Assembly: GCF_964340395.1 (NCBI RefSeq) | Contig: NC_135566.1 | Span: forward strand, 9,835,001-9,899,000 | Origin: Glandiceps talaboti | Taxonomy: Eukaryota; Hemichordata; Enteropneusta; Spengelidae | Length of the DNA: 64,000 nt | Direction of reading: 5' to 3' | Shown here: in pieces, positions 23,535 through 32,093 of the stretch | How the letters are laid out: every line of letters starts with the position of its first letter | How positions within the stretch are numbered: position 1 is the stretch's first letter | Notes under the pieces: generated by a model | What the model saw: the letters and a program-made list of their open reading frames with translations, nothing else | Told to the model about the DNA's origin: nothing | Database searches by the model: none | Program-made: the position numbers and the translations under genes

Positions 23535-24661
23535 CGAGGACGAGGACGAGGACGAGGAGGAGAGTAGTAATAATGCTCCCAGAGATTTGTCCGAGGAAGA
23601 GATAAATAAATATAAGGAATTGGTCAAGCAAGGCAGGTGAGAAATACAGTGAATAGTGACCAGATACTGCAGGTCAGGTTACTTGCTAACACTGAAATGC
23701 TCATTTGTATATCATTTGCATATTCAAATGATAGAGACTGCTGAGATATGCTAAATTCAAACCCAGCTTTGAGAATATATACTGAAAACCTGGAAATTTT
23801 CGCTGAAGACTTTTTTCGCTCTGGACAACAAATATGTAAAAATAAGTAGTGACTGAAATACCTTCTTGTACATGGACATGATGTACCAGTCTAATAATTA
23901 GTCAAAATTAGTCTTTGAGAACTAGCTGAAGACTGTAAAATTGCAATATGTTCTATAGTCATGAGGACGAATGAGTGACTGGCTTGGTAATAGGCCTTTC
24001 CAACATTTGCCATGGTGGTGCTCTACTTCCTGTCTGTGTGTACCTTGGGGGTATAAATGGCATAGGTTAATCGTTAATCATAGAGCACTGCTGCTTTCCT
24101 CAATGTCTGAACAATACAAAAAACATCCCTGATTTACACTTCTACAGAATACCAAGGGACAAAGCTCTTACAAATGGTATGAGTTGATGATACCCCCAGT
24201 TTGAGTGAGGGCGCTGTATTCTCAATTTCCTGTATGCAGTCTGAAATGGCCTATTGAGACTGACTGCTACTTGTTTAGTTTTGGTGCCTGAAAAAATATG
24301 TCATAATGCTATTTTTATCTCGTCTAAATACTTGGTGAGAACTGTGTACGAGCAGTATACAGTTCAACATAAAATAAATTAACCATGAAGAACCAGAAAG
24401 TTGCAGACTACAAGTACATCACTTTAGCGACAAGTTGGTGAAGGAAAATATTATACAGAGTACTAACATAATGTCATCTTCCTGGATTTTTTTTTTGTAA
24501 TCATGATTTCACGTTTTGATCTTTTTAGATTCCAACATAAAAATGGTAACATTGAAGGTGCGCTGAAAATGTACTTCAAAGCCCTGGATATAGATGGCAA
24601 TGACATTGAACTACAAAAGACAACTCTCAAACTATTTAAACAATTCAAATGCACCAAGTGA
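7487..24661 (+). CDS. ERCC6L: DNA excision repair protein ERCC-6-like (PICH), SNF2-family DNA translocase
   Basis: Twenty exons: 7487-7565, 7957-8156, 9024-9223, 9831-9956, 10397-10565, 11571-11699, 12309-12401, 12857-13053, 13805-13913, 14318-14436, 15088-15295, 15808-15970, 16559-16748, 17190-17338, 18059-18156, 18504-18669, 19330-19508, 19935-22230, 23408-23636 and 24529-24661. Phases agree throughout, giving 1743 aa (human ~1250). Order: N-terminal TPR (~46-93), motif I GDDMGLGKT (~157), motif II DEGH (264-267), TGTPVQNN, CDHPRLL, TLVFSQSRKML, VGGVGLTLTAADRVV, AVDRAYRIGQ, then YFTRQELKELF and GISDHDLM, which mark PICH rather than CSB. Exons 17-19 are acidic, and the end is a second TPR (YKELVKQGRFQHKNGNIEGA). 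Known role: coats ultrafine anaphase bridges at centromeres and acts as a translocase with BLM and PLK1. The extra length lies mostly in exon 18 (766 codons). Confidence 0.96.
8724..8889. mobile_element. Short hAT-like MITE, shortest copy of a tandem-repeat-bearing family
   Basis: This element in ERCC6L intron 2 starts CAGTGTTTTTGCTAAGG and ends CCTTAAATAAAACACTG, an imperfect terminal inverted repeat. GAACA lies directly outside both ends (8719-8723 and 8890-8894), as expected of a target duplication. Inside are the words ggggaaccccggtaa and aggtaaaactggtag, which on the other strand match the tandem units of the longer copies at 16027-16467 and 22733-23222. The CAGTG terminus is hAT-like; that assignment is an inference. 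Confidence 0.6.
10061..10340 (+). repeat. Dispersed repeat as a direct dimer
   Basis: ERCC6L intron 4 carries two head-to-tail copies of a roughly 140-bp unit (10061-10208 and 10215-10340). Each runs from caactgc.gacatca through acctgttacaaac, ttggattaataacact, cacagcatgttgga and gacttgta to gaacagtttt. The same unit occurs as an inverted dimer at 22341-22700. Confidence 0.65.
10727..10770. repeat. GT microsatellite
   Basis: An interrupted (GT)n run in ERCC6L intron 5 with agct interruptions, and no coding capacity. Confidence 0.8.
10791..10933 (+). repeat. Dispersed intronic repeat, copy 1 of 3
   Basis: A block beginning tgcatatgtagtagaccctg and ending gtagacatgaaatgctaca. Near-identical copies lie at 13449-13623 and 14837-15003, all in ERCC6L introns (5, 8 and 10) and all in the same orientation. 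A shorter related motif (agtagaccctcatagaggtg) recurs near 10665, 14589 and 14773. Confidence 0.75.
13262..13347. repeat. Inverted repeat (hairpin) in ERCC6L intron 8
   Basis: Arms of about 30 bases read ctatgaagttatgacttctc and, on the far side of a roughly 20-base loop, gagaagtcataacttcatat. It could fold as a stem in RNA or be a foldback remnant. No gene is involved. Confidence 0.65.
13449..13623 (+). repeat. Dispersed intronic repeat, copy 2 of 3
   Basis: Same family as 10791-10933, with the extra 3' stretch ttgcaacatcagtt...attgttaact that is also present in copy 3. Confidence 0.75.
13920..14095. repeat. Dispersed repeat with a perfect 38-bp palindrome
   Basis: ERCC6L intron 9 contains two copies of a unit (tcaacttaaag.aaaagtccagtcagactta, then ttctg.cttt..acactt..attgatta) meeting head to head. 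The meeting point is a perfect 38-bp palindrome at 14003-14040 with TTATAA at its centre. A relative lies at about 39645-39740, in an intron of the clathrin-like gene. Confidence 0.6.
14837..15003 (+). repeat. Dispersed intronic repeat, copy 3 of 3
   Basis: Same family as 10791-10933 and 13449-13623, in ERCC6L intron 10 directly upstream of exon 11. Confidence 0.75.
16027..16467. mobile_element. MITE-like element filled with ~70-bp tandem units
   Basis: In ERCC6L intron 12 about five imperfect units read ttaccagggttccc, accaaaattatgg, tatggaaatctatgcaaatt, ttaccagattt. The left edge has CACTGTTTTTTC and the right edge CCTTAGCAAAAATAGTG, echoing the termini of 8724-8889. The open frames here are only products of the tandem units. 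Confidence 0.55.
18690..18757. repeat. Hexanucleotide (TGTATC)n microsatellite
   Basis: About eleven near-perfect TGTATC/TGCATC units directly after ERCC6L exon 16. Confidence 0.85.
18831..19043 (+). repeat. 73-bp tandem repeat, three copies, each with a CTCF-like motif
   Basis: Three units spaced exactly 73 bases apart share atcctcatcagaat.acaaat, catagtt.cagctgacca and taggtggcggtatgat. Each has a 14-base core CCAC(T/C)AGGTGGCGG at 18878-18891, 18951-18964 and 19024-19037. That core fits the known bilaterian CTCF consensus (CCASYAGRKGGCRS). The unit carries no frame. CTCF binding is an inference from the motif. Confidence 0.7.
21918..22190 (+). repeat. Acidic coding tandem repeat in ERCC6L exon 18
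   Basis: The peptide IDVEESYA starts three successive units at 21918, 22020 and 22146. The first two units are 34 and 42 aa, end in DEEDEVEENHSDN and are otherwise Asp/Glu runs; the third is cut short by the end of the exon. This is a recent in-frame internal duplication in a probably disordered region. Confidence 0.85.
22261..22325. repeat. Perfect 25-bp inverted repeat, hairpin
   Basis: Arms at 22261-22285 and 22301-22325 are exact reverse complements (GTCAGTGCAGTAAGGTCGTA continuing TCTGC) with a 15-base loop. It starts 30 bases after the end of ERCC6L exon 18. It could be a pre-miRNA-like stem or the end of a foldback element; the arms contain no mismatch. Confidence 0.8.
22341..22700. 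mobile_element. Inverted dimer (foldback) of a dispersed repeat
   Basis: Arm 1 (22341-22490) and arm 2 (22560-22700) are inverted copies of the unit found as a direct dimer at 10061-10340. Both arms end inward at ttttatggcc / ggccataaaa, separated by about 70 bases. No reading frame of note. Confidence 0.7.
22733..23222. mobile_element. MITE-like element filled with ~70-bp tandem units
   Basis: In ERCC6L intron 18 about five units of the same family as 16027-16467 (accaaaattacggaacaatg, tatggaaatctatgcaagtt, ttaccagattccc) lie between acattgtttttgctgagg and ccttaacaaaaactg. The edges are inverted relative to each other, as in the short copy at 8724-8889. Confidence 0.55.
23449..23535 (+). 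repeat. Coding (GAT)n run, 29 consecutive Asp codons
   Basis: ERCC6L exon 19 contains 28 GAT codons followed by one GAC, then alternating Glu/Asp. The near-purity of the trinucleotide suggests a length-variable coding microsatellite. It sits between the acidic exon 18 repeats and the C-terminal TPR. Confidence 0.9.
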
Positions 24662-27268
24662 ATGAATGAATGACATGTGAAATCCTGCAAGCAAGGAGAC
24701 ACTTGTCAATTATTGACATCTGAAACAGTCACCCTAAGTATCTCTTTGGCCCAGGATAAATGTTGAACTTGTCATGAACTTGTGTTTGAAGATGACATGA
24801 CTGCATAATTAAATCCGATACGACAAATGTTCAGCGCTTATTGCAAGCCACACTTCTGTCATTGTTTTTTACAGACCTTGCTGAATTTAATTGCCTGTCG
24901 AATTTAATAATAAGTCATGAGAAGTTTGGTGTTTATTCTTGGCCTTGCTGTGTTTAATTTCAGTTGTCTGTAGATCTTTTAAATTTGTAAGTTTTCTTAC
25001 ATTTTTCTGTCATCTTTCATAGAATCATCTATTTATTAATACATTATACAAATGTAGAGTTAGGGAAAAATGTGTAGCTATTATACATGTAGCTTAGCTT
25101 GAATAATGTTAAATCATGTTTTCTATTGAATTATTTCATGACATTTATTTACTCTAAATATTCTAATTTGTCATGTTTTCTTTGCCATTACTATATCACT
25201 GCCATTTTACCATAGCAATAGTAGATTTTGTTGACATTGGCTATGACTAGTGAAAGAACTTTCTATGAAGCAATCATTGTCAACTCCAGATGAGTTTAAA
25301 TTCACTCGTGTTTTTGAGATATTTCAGTGACCACCAACAGCTGTGCTAAAATCTATAGCTAAAACAGTCAACATTCACAAGAAGTTATGTCTAACATATG
25401 TTTGTGATCCAAGTTAATCATTTTGCAAGTTTAGATCATTGTTTTACTTGATAAATACAGAGACAAGGATAGATAACAACATGTTTACTACAGCATGGTT
25501 AATATTGAGGGAATTTCAAAAGCTGAATGAATATCAACAAAACTCTTTCCAATCACAATCCTGCTGTGTTCAGCAATAAAAGTATACTCTTGTTCATCAA
25601 GTAAAACAACAATCTCACTTTGCCAAATGATCAGCTTTGATCATTAAATATATATGTTATGTACACTCTTTTGGTGAACACTCCCTGTTTTAGCTATAAG
25701 TGGATCTAATATTGACTAGTCACTTTAAATTGGCTACCTTCTAATTCAAGACATTTGAGGCCCTGATTACATTATACACTTAGATTTAGTATGGATCTGC
25801 TGGTGGTAATTTCAAATTCAAACCAAAGAGCATAATTCTTAGCCTTGATGTAGTAGTGCTAGATTATAAAGGCAATAACACATCGTCTCTTTACTCCATT
25901 GTTGTCACTCCCATAGGCATAGAAATGTACTTTAGCTATGAAATAAAAATGTATTTTATTTATATAAGATTGTAAGACTTGGACACTTTTCTATTCTTCA
26001 TAAATCATATATAGTCAAACCGTACAACCTGTAACTGTAGTACATTTTGTATTATTTTTCGAGTATGTTCACTGAAAATTGTCAGAATCAGAGTTGTGCC
26101 AGACCTCGACAGACGTAGAACTTTAATTTGTCATACTCCTGTTCTACTGTAAATAATAGATTTAATCTGAGATTTAGATTATATTAAACCAGGTCAGTAA
26201 TTCAGAATGTCTGCAAAAAAATGAGTAATCATTTGCGTTGTTAGCTATGGTGGGGAAAAGAACAAAACAAACGGCACAAAAAGATGGAATTAGAGGTAAA
26301 TAAGGACATCTAGCCGCTTTCACCACATCGGATTTTAATCAGATTGGTTGTGGCATAGACCCTTGATGGAGCGTCTATGGTTGTGGTGGTGACTAATTGT
26401 TGTTTCAATTTTGTAGTATGAGGGCGCCCTTTATTTGTTATTAAGTTCTTTCCTTCGGCGTCACGGTAGAATTCATTATGGCAAAATGAGAGACGACCAA
26501 AAAGAACTATTTGAATTTAATTTCCGAATTTTTTTCTTTGTTCTCTGACTTGTACGATCTTTTTAAAACCAATATTGAATTATCATGAGGTGGGTGACTG
26601 CCAGATCTAGAGATTGTGTTTGTGTATGCCTAAATCTCTTGAAGAGTTTTTCGGACAATATTCAAGTATTCTTCGGCTTTCAATGTGTAGAGTTTGAAAT
26701 TTTACGCCTCTAATCTAAATGGCCTCCTACATGTCATTCATTTCTTTAAAAAAAAAAATAAAAAAATGCTCACCATGGACACCCTTCGGCCTTCCTACGT
26801 CACACCCTCTCAACTTGCGATCTGACATGGTGATGCGGTTTCTCTCCCATGGCAAATCTACTGGCTATATAGTATTTCCAAGTATAGCTTACAGCCCTTG
26901 CCAATGCGTAGGACCGTACATCTCCAGAAAGCAGGTGGGGGGGGGGGGGTTTACCATATTATTTATCGTACATATAAATATTTGTAGGGGGGGGGGCTAC
27001 GAAAATTCCTGGGTTCATTTCGAGGATGGGCTGCGAAGAAATTTTTTTAACAAAATATGTTCTCCTCTGTCTCCCTGCTGTAAATTCTACTCGTTCCCAA
27101 GTAACAAACTACATGTTGTTGTTTCCCCCGTGAGAGTGGTATTTGTTACATGACGTTAGTGTTGTCTTGGAAACGTGTGCTTTCTTCGGAGGAAAATCAC
27201 CATAATTAGTGACGACATAATATGTATGTATATTCAGAAGGCCATACGGTTGGCATGGACACCAGCGT
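24662..27268. other. ERCC6L 3' UTR and intergenic DNA
   Basis: Downstream of the ERCC6L stop. Canonical AATAAA hexamers lie at 25575-25580 and 25942-25947, so the 3' UTR is probably about 0.9-1.3 kb. The only possible coding trace I see is a small ATG-to-donor segment at 26247-26295. G-runs occur at 26937-26950 and 26986-26995. Confidence 0.45.
25575..25580 (+). terminator. Polyadenylation signal candidate of ERCC6L
   Basis: AATAAA about 0.9 kb past the ERCC6L stop; an alternative lies at 25942-25947. Confidence 0.35.
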
Positions 27269-27275
27269 TATAAAA
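27269..27275 (+). promoter_or_regulatory. TATA box of the unrecognised gene at 27420
   Basis: TATAAAA in the context cgttataaaatc, 151 bases upstream of the ATG. A start of transcription about 30 bases downstream would leave a 5' UTR of roughly 120 bases. It is the only clear TATA box upstream of a gene in this window. Confidence 0.5.
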
Positions 27276-27419
27276 TCTTGAGCTTCACCACACTTTGTTG
27301 TTACATATAAGATAGCTTGTGGAATTCTACATACGAATATATCAATAACTGCCAACGTCTGCCCTCATCACTGTGTAAGAGCATCGCATCAGTTAACTGT
27401 CTATTAACTTCTCTCAACT

Positions 27420-29815
27420 ATGGGTACTAGTAGTTCGTGCACTTCAGTTGATGAAAACCGTTTTAATACGAATCAAGATGTTCAGGTCAATTCAACATTG
27501 CCTATTCTCAACGAACGCTTTCCAGTGACTCATATCGATATTGGAATTGGGTACACCGGTAACAGTCAAGGGAGCATGCAGCGAAGCAGTATTAGTACTG
27601 GGGAACAGGTGAGGAGCAGAGACACGCAAAGAATCTATTGTAGCACCGCTGACGAAGTTGGGATTTCAGAAATGGAGGCGGCGTTGGTGTGCGAAGATCT
27701 CACTTTACCCGGTGTACATGCTGTTCAGTCAAGTGATAATACTGATCCTAAACTCTGTAAAATCAACCTGATGGGTAACAAGGCAAGAATCGTTAATAAA
27801 CCATCGAGTCGAGATTCCGTTCACAGAATGACAGCAACCACGACTTATGAAGACGAAGTTCTAGTTCAAGCGATAGAACGTAACAAGGTGGTCCATAGTG
27901 ATACATTCGTACAGATGATAATGCCAAATATGCCAGACACAGAATTCACCGATATTCCCCAAACAGTTCCCGTGCAACTTAAAAGTAAGTAACATGCTAT
28001 GTTTGTGTACATTTAACAGTAAGTCTAGAGCTGCTATGATTATTTTAGCCTGGAATCCATGCCGGATGAGATTTTAAATTTTGCTTTCCAATCACTGAAA
28101 TCCAAATCTGCACTATTATTCTAAGTATGCGTTAACACTTAGAAACTAAGGAACTGTTTTATAAAAATGCGAATACTTGTACGTTACTAGTAACCGTGAT
28201 TTTCATGTTGTATGATTGGTTGTTGTAGTAAGTGAAGTATTCGACTTTATAAGTACATATTTGTTTTTAAATAGTGTATTTCTTATATTAACCCGACCGA
28301 CCCTTGTTTAAGACCTCGACCATAAACATTTTTTTGCATGCGAAAAGGTAAAACTGGTAAAAAATTTACTTCTATTTCCGTGTATATCTTCATGCCTCTG
28401 ACTCATCTAGGTCTTTCATCCATTTTTAAGAAAATCGTATTCCAGAGAGAAACCAGGTCTTTTCACACTATATCAGTACAGTCTGCATGACGTGCTCATT
28501 TACTTTAACTTATAATTGTCTTCATTTACTTCTTTTACACCTTATCAAACTCTCACTAAAGTGTTTGACCGACGAGCAATTAAAGCAAGATAAAATGAAA
28601 TTCCAACCTACCTACCCTATTGTCCATCTACAGACAACCGTATATTTTATTCATATTCATGTATCCCCTGTACAATTTAGACTTCTGTATTAAACTTTTA
28701 TAAAAAATAAGATTTACTCGGGTCATGGGCACGTGTTGCTGCATGCTGTTGGCAATACAAAGAAACTGACGTTTCTCAACTGTTACGTAACGAGTCGCCT
28801 TCACACTGCGAACAGCCACAAGCTACCTATTAAATTTTTCCATTTTTTTATTATTCATGTGGCAATGAAACAGAAAATTACGGGTATCAGTTAAAAAGCC
28901 CAGATGGCCCTTGCGAATTCTTGTTGTACGTGTATACAAGTGACTGATTTACACACGTTATTCCATTTACAGGCCAGGACTTACTGCATGTCTTCGTTTA
29001 CTTCTTTTACACCTTATCAAACTCTCACGAAAGTGTTTGACCGACGAGCAATTAAAGCAAGATAAAATGAAATTCCAACCTACCTACCCTATTGTCCATC
29101 TACAGACAACCTTATATTTTATTCATATTCATGTATCCCCTGTACAATTTAGACTTCTGTATTAAACTTTTATAAAAAATAAGATTTACTCGGGTCATGG
29201 GCACGTGTTGCTGCATGCTGTTGGCAATACAAAGAAACTGACGTTTCTCAACTGTTACGTAACGAGTCGCCTTCACACTGTAACAGCCACGAGCTACCTA
29301 TTAAATTTTTCCATTTTTTTATTATTCATGTGGCAATGAAACAGAAAATTACGGGTATCAGTTAAAAAAGCCCAGATGCCCCTTGCGAATTCTTGTTGTA
29401 CGTGTATACAAGTGACTGATTTACACACGTTATTCCATTTACAGGCCAGGACTTACTGCGTAAAAAGTTATTAAAGGAGGAAGGTGACAAAAGAAACAGT
29501 ATATCTTCTCTGACAATTTCAAGTTACGGAGATCGGGTTACCATAGAAACGGCAGAATTGTGCGATTCTTCGTTTGGAGAAGACCGTTTGGATCGACGAC
29601 GAGAATCAGAACTTACAATCTGCTCACTCAACGAAGATGGCCGGCGAGAGTCACTGAAACTGCGGTGTGTAAATTGGTGCGATAATTCAACCACATGGGA
29701 CAAAAGGAGAGACAGTAGTGCCGTAAGGATGAGCAAAAACAATGCTTTGAGAGATAAATTTGCTTCTAATCGCCAAGACTCACTCACAATTTTACTCGAC
29801 ATTGACTTCGAATAG
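27420..29815 (+). CDS. Unrecognised protein with N-myristoylation-type start and three RRxS sites
   Basis: Two exons, 27420-27984 and 29445-29815, joined in phase 1 (donor AAAA|GTAAGT, acceptor ttacag|GCC), give 311 aa. I do not recognise the family. The start MGTSSSC has Gly2, Ser6 and Cys7, the pattern of N-myristoylation with adjacent palmitoylation, so inner-membrane anchoring is inferred. There is no transmembrane segment or recognisable fold, and the sequence is Ser/Thr- and charge-rich. Exon 2 carries RRES, RRES and RRDS, three basophilic (PKA-type) phosphorylation motifs, and ends ILLDIDFE. The start is supported by a TATA box 151 bases upstream and by both exons staying open. The intron holds a 472-bp tandem duplication that also copied the exon 2 acceptor. 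A longer exon set cannot be excluded. Confidence 0.72.
28518..29459 (+). repeat. 472-bp tandem duplication spanning a splice acceptor
   Basis: Units 28518-28987 and 28990-29459 are nearly identical, differing by scattered substitutions and single-base indels, with an exact period of 472. Each ends with tccatttacaggccaggac and ttactgc, that is, the branch/acceptor region plus the first 15 bases of exon 2. Only the second copy continues into the open exon; the first would reach a TGA after about 22 codons. Confidence 0.92.
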
Positions 29816-29847
29816 CGACAAAAGAAACAGGAACAGACTAGAGACAT

Positions 29848-29994
29848 ACATACATACATACATACATACATACATACATACATACATGCATGCATACATA
29901 CATGCACACACACACACACACACATACATACATACATACATACATACATACATACATACATACATACATACATACATACATACATACATACATA
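29848..29994. repeat. (CATA)n microsatellite
   Basis: About 150 bases of CATA units, interrupted by CATGCATG and a (CA)n stretch, starting 30 bases after the stop of the preceding gene and probably in its 3' UTR. Confidence 0.95.
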
Positions 29995-30168
29995 AGTTTA
30001 TAAGCTTATACTGAGTATGTAGCATTGATTTGATTTTTAAAAAAAGATAGTGTTAATATTTTAATTGATGCATCAGTTGAACTGAAAGGGTCACTGCCAT
30101 TGTAAATATCTTAAATGATTTATTATTCGTTATTATACTTTGACAAAGTTTGTTTGTTTACTTCTTTG

Positions 30169-30514
30169 CTTCCTCTTTTCTGTTACATTATACACTTTAA
30201 TATATTCTTTTCTACATATGTATGTGAAAGTTAAAGATTCTTTGAAATCAAAATTTATTGACATGTGGAAGAAATCTGTGGCAAGTAACGATGAACTTCA
30301 TGTCTATTCAAAAACAATTTTAAGTTAACTTTTCAACGTGAACACTTCCTCTTTTCTGTTACATGATACACTTTAATATATTCTTTTCTACATATGTATG
30401 TGAAAGTTAAAGATTCTTTGAAATCAAAATTTATTGACATGTGGAAGAAATCTGTGGCAAGTAACAACGAACTTCATGTTTATTCAAAAATTAAGTTAAC
30501 TTTTCAACGTGAAC
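30169..30514 (+). repeat. 176-bp tandem duplication within a retrotransposon remnant
   Basis: Units 30169-30344 and 30345-30514 share cttcctcttttctgttacat and the following coding-like stretch almost base for base. Confidence 0.85.
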
Positions 30515-30875
30515 ATTATTTATCTGTTGTTAGAAACACTTTTGATAGAATAGCTGTTACAAAATTAAGTATTTCAAATCATATATTGCCAATTGAGACT
30601 GGCCGTTACAAGATCATTGAAAGGAAACAGAGATTATGCACCTTGTGTCGTTCGAGTATTGGAGATGAATTTCATTGTGCATTACTGTGTAAAATGAAAA
30701 AATTCAGAAGATAAGAGTTGAATACTTGGACATTTTATTTAGTTTACGGTCGCAGTTACTTAAATTTGATAACCATTCTCTATTTAAGTACATTTTTTCA
30801 TGTGTAGATGATACTCTAGCAAGTGTCACAGCTAAATATTTCAGTGATATACTTAATATTTTCAAGACATTGTAA
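30394..30875 (+). pseudogene. Decayed 3' end of a non-LTR retrotransposon reverse transcriptase ORF
   Basis: The frame from 30394 encodes KSKFIDMWKKSVASNNEL, then RNTFDRIAVTKLSISNHILP, then GRYKIIERKQRLCTLC and IGDEFHCALLC. This is the Cys-rich tail typical of animal CR1/L2-like reverse transcriptases (R.RLC..C....ED/GDE.HF...C). A stop falls at 30714, while a second frame (VEYLDILFS onward) stays open to 30875, so there is one frameshift. No polymerase core is present. The AATAAATA-type tail at 30933-30987 fits the 3' end of such an element. Confidence 0.7.
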
Positions 30876-30990
30876 ACATCAGTGTTTCTTTTAGTATATT
30901 TCCTTGCCAATGTCACTTCTTGTATACACGGCTTAATAAATAAATAAATAAATATATAAATAAATATATAAATAAATAGATAAATAATAT

Positions 30991-31222
30991 GTGTGTATGT
31001 ATGTATGTATGTATGTATGTATGTATGTATGTATGTATGTATGCATGCATGCATGCATGCATGTATGTATGTATGTATGTATGTATGTATGTATGTATGT
31101 GTGTATGTGTGTATGTATGTATGTATGTATGTATGTATGTATGTATGTGTATGTATGTATGTATGTATGTATGTATGTATGTATGTATGTATGTATGTAT
31201 GTATGTATGTATGTATGTATGT
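30991..31222. repeat. (GTAT)n microsatellite
   Basis: About 230 bases of GTAT with GCATGCATGC and GTGTGTAT interruptions. It is the reverse complement class of the array at 29848-29994, on the other side of the retrotransposon remnant. Confidence 0.95.
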
Positions 31223-31448
31223 GTTCCCGTCATCTCATAAGGACTACCATCACGGACCACTTACGACAACGTGTAAGCTGTTTGTGCCATAGTGCAAGCA
31301 GATTTCTTCTCCATGTTTTTACCTCTAGACACACTAATCCGAAAGTACACAAGTCCCTCTTGGGTAACACTGTTTGTCTGGCGTAACGCTGACAAACTAT
31401 AAACATCTATGCTGGGATATGGACACACAAGAAGCACAAAAATACAGT

Positions 31449-31450
31449 TC

Positions 31451-31498
<48 letters not shown>
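31449..31498. repeat. (CAA)n microsatellite
   Basis: About sixteen perfect CAA units in intergenic DNA. Confidence 0.95.
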
Positions 31499-31499
<1 letters not shown>

Positions 31500-32093
31500 C
31501 ATCCTCACACACAAATATAACACGTACAGATACATAATGTATTTGCTAGATCAACACAAATATTTTTGAAACATAAATGAATTAATTGTAAATCTGAAGA
31601 TCTTCTGGCTGACTTCCTTCCACTTGGCTGAAAAATCATGAGACGTATTTAAATGTTGGTGGTGGCTTCACAGAATTATCTGTCAGTTTGGTCATGTAAG
31701 GTCTATGGATTTGGTCAATTCTACTTCAATTTGGAATCCATGGTTGGACTTCTCACAACACTACTAGCCATTCGATTAATTTAATAGCCTGTAAGTCAAC
31801 ACAGGAAAATTTGTGGGTATGATACTAAACGTTGAGCTTTAGACTTAAATCAGAAGACTTGACTATTAATTAATCTCATATGACTGTTAAATATAGATTA
31901 CTGAGATTATTATCTTTGTCTCTCTTTTTCCAATAATTTGGAGGTATGGCTGATATATGCACTGCCTTTAGCATACTAATACAGCAAGCATGGAATACAA
32001 AAGCAGAAGAACAAAAATATGAAAAACTTGCAATATTTATATTCCTTGCATTTATTCATAAAAGTAGCTGGACAATGTAATAACATCATAATA

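Noticed and set aside
26719-27153. 144-codon open frame upstream of the unrecognised gene
   Set aside because: It contains A and G homopolymer runs, has no recognisable protein features, and lies in the presumed promoter region.
30989-31386. Frames coding poly-(MYVC) or poly-(IHTY)
   Set aside because: They are translations of the tetranucleotide microsatellite.
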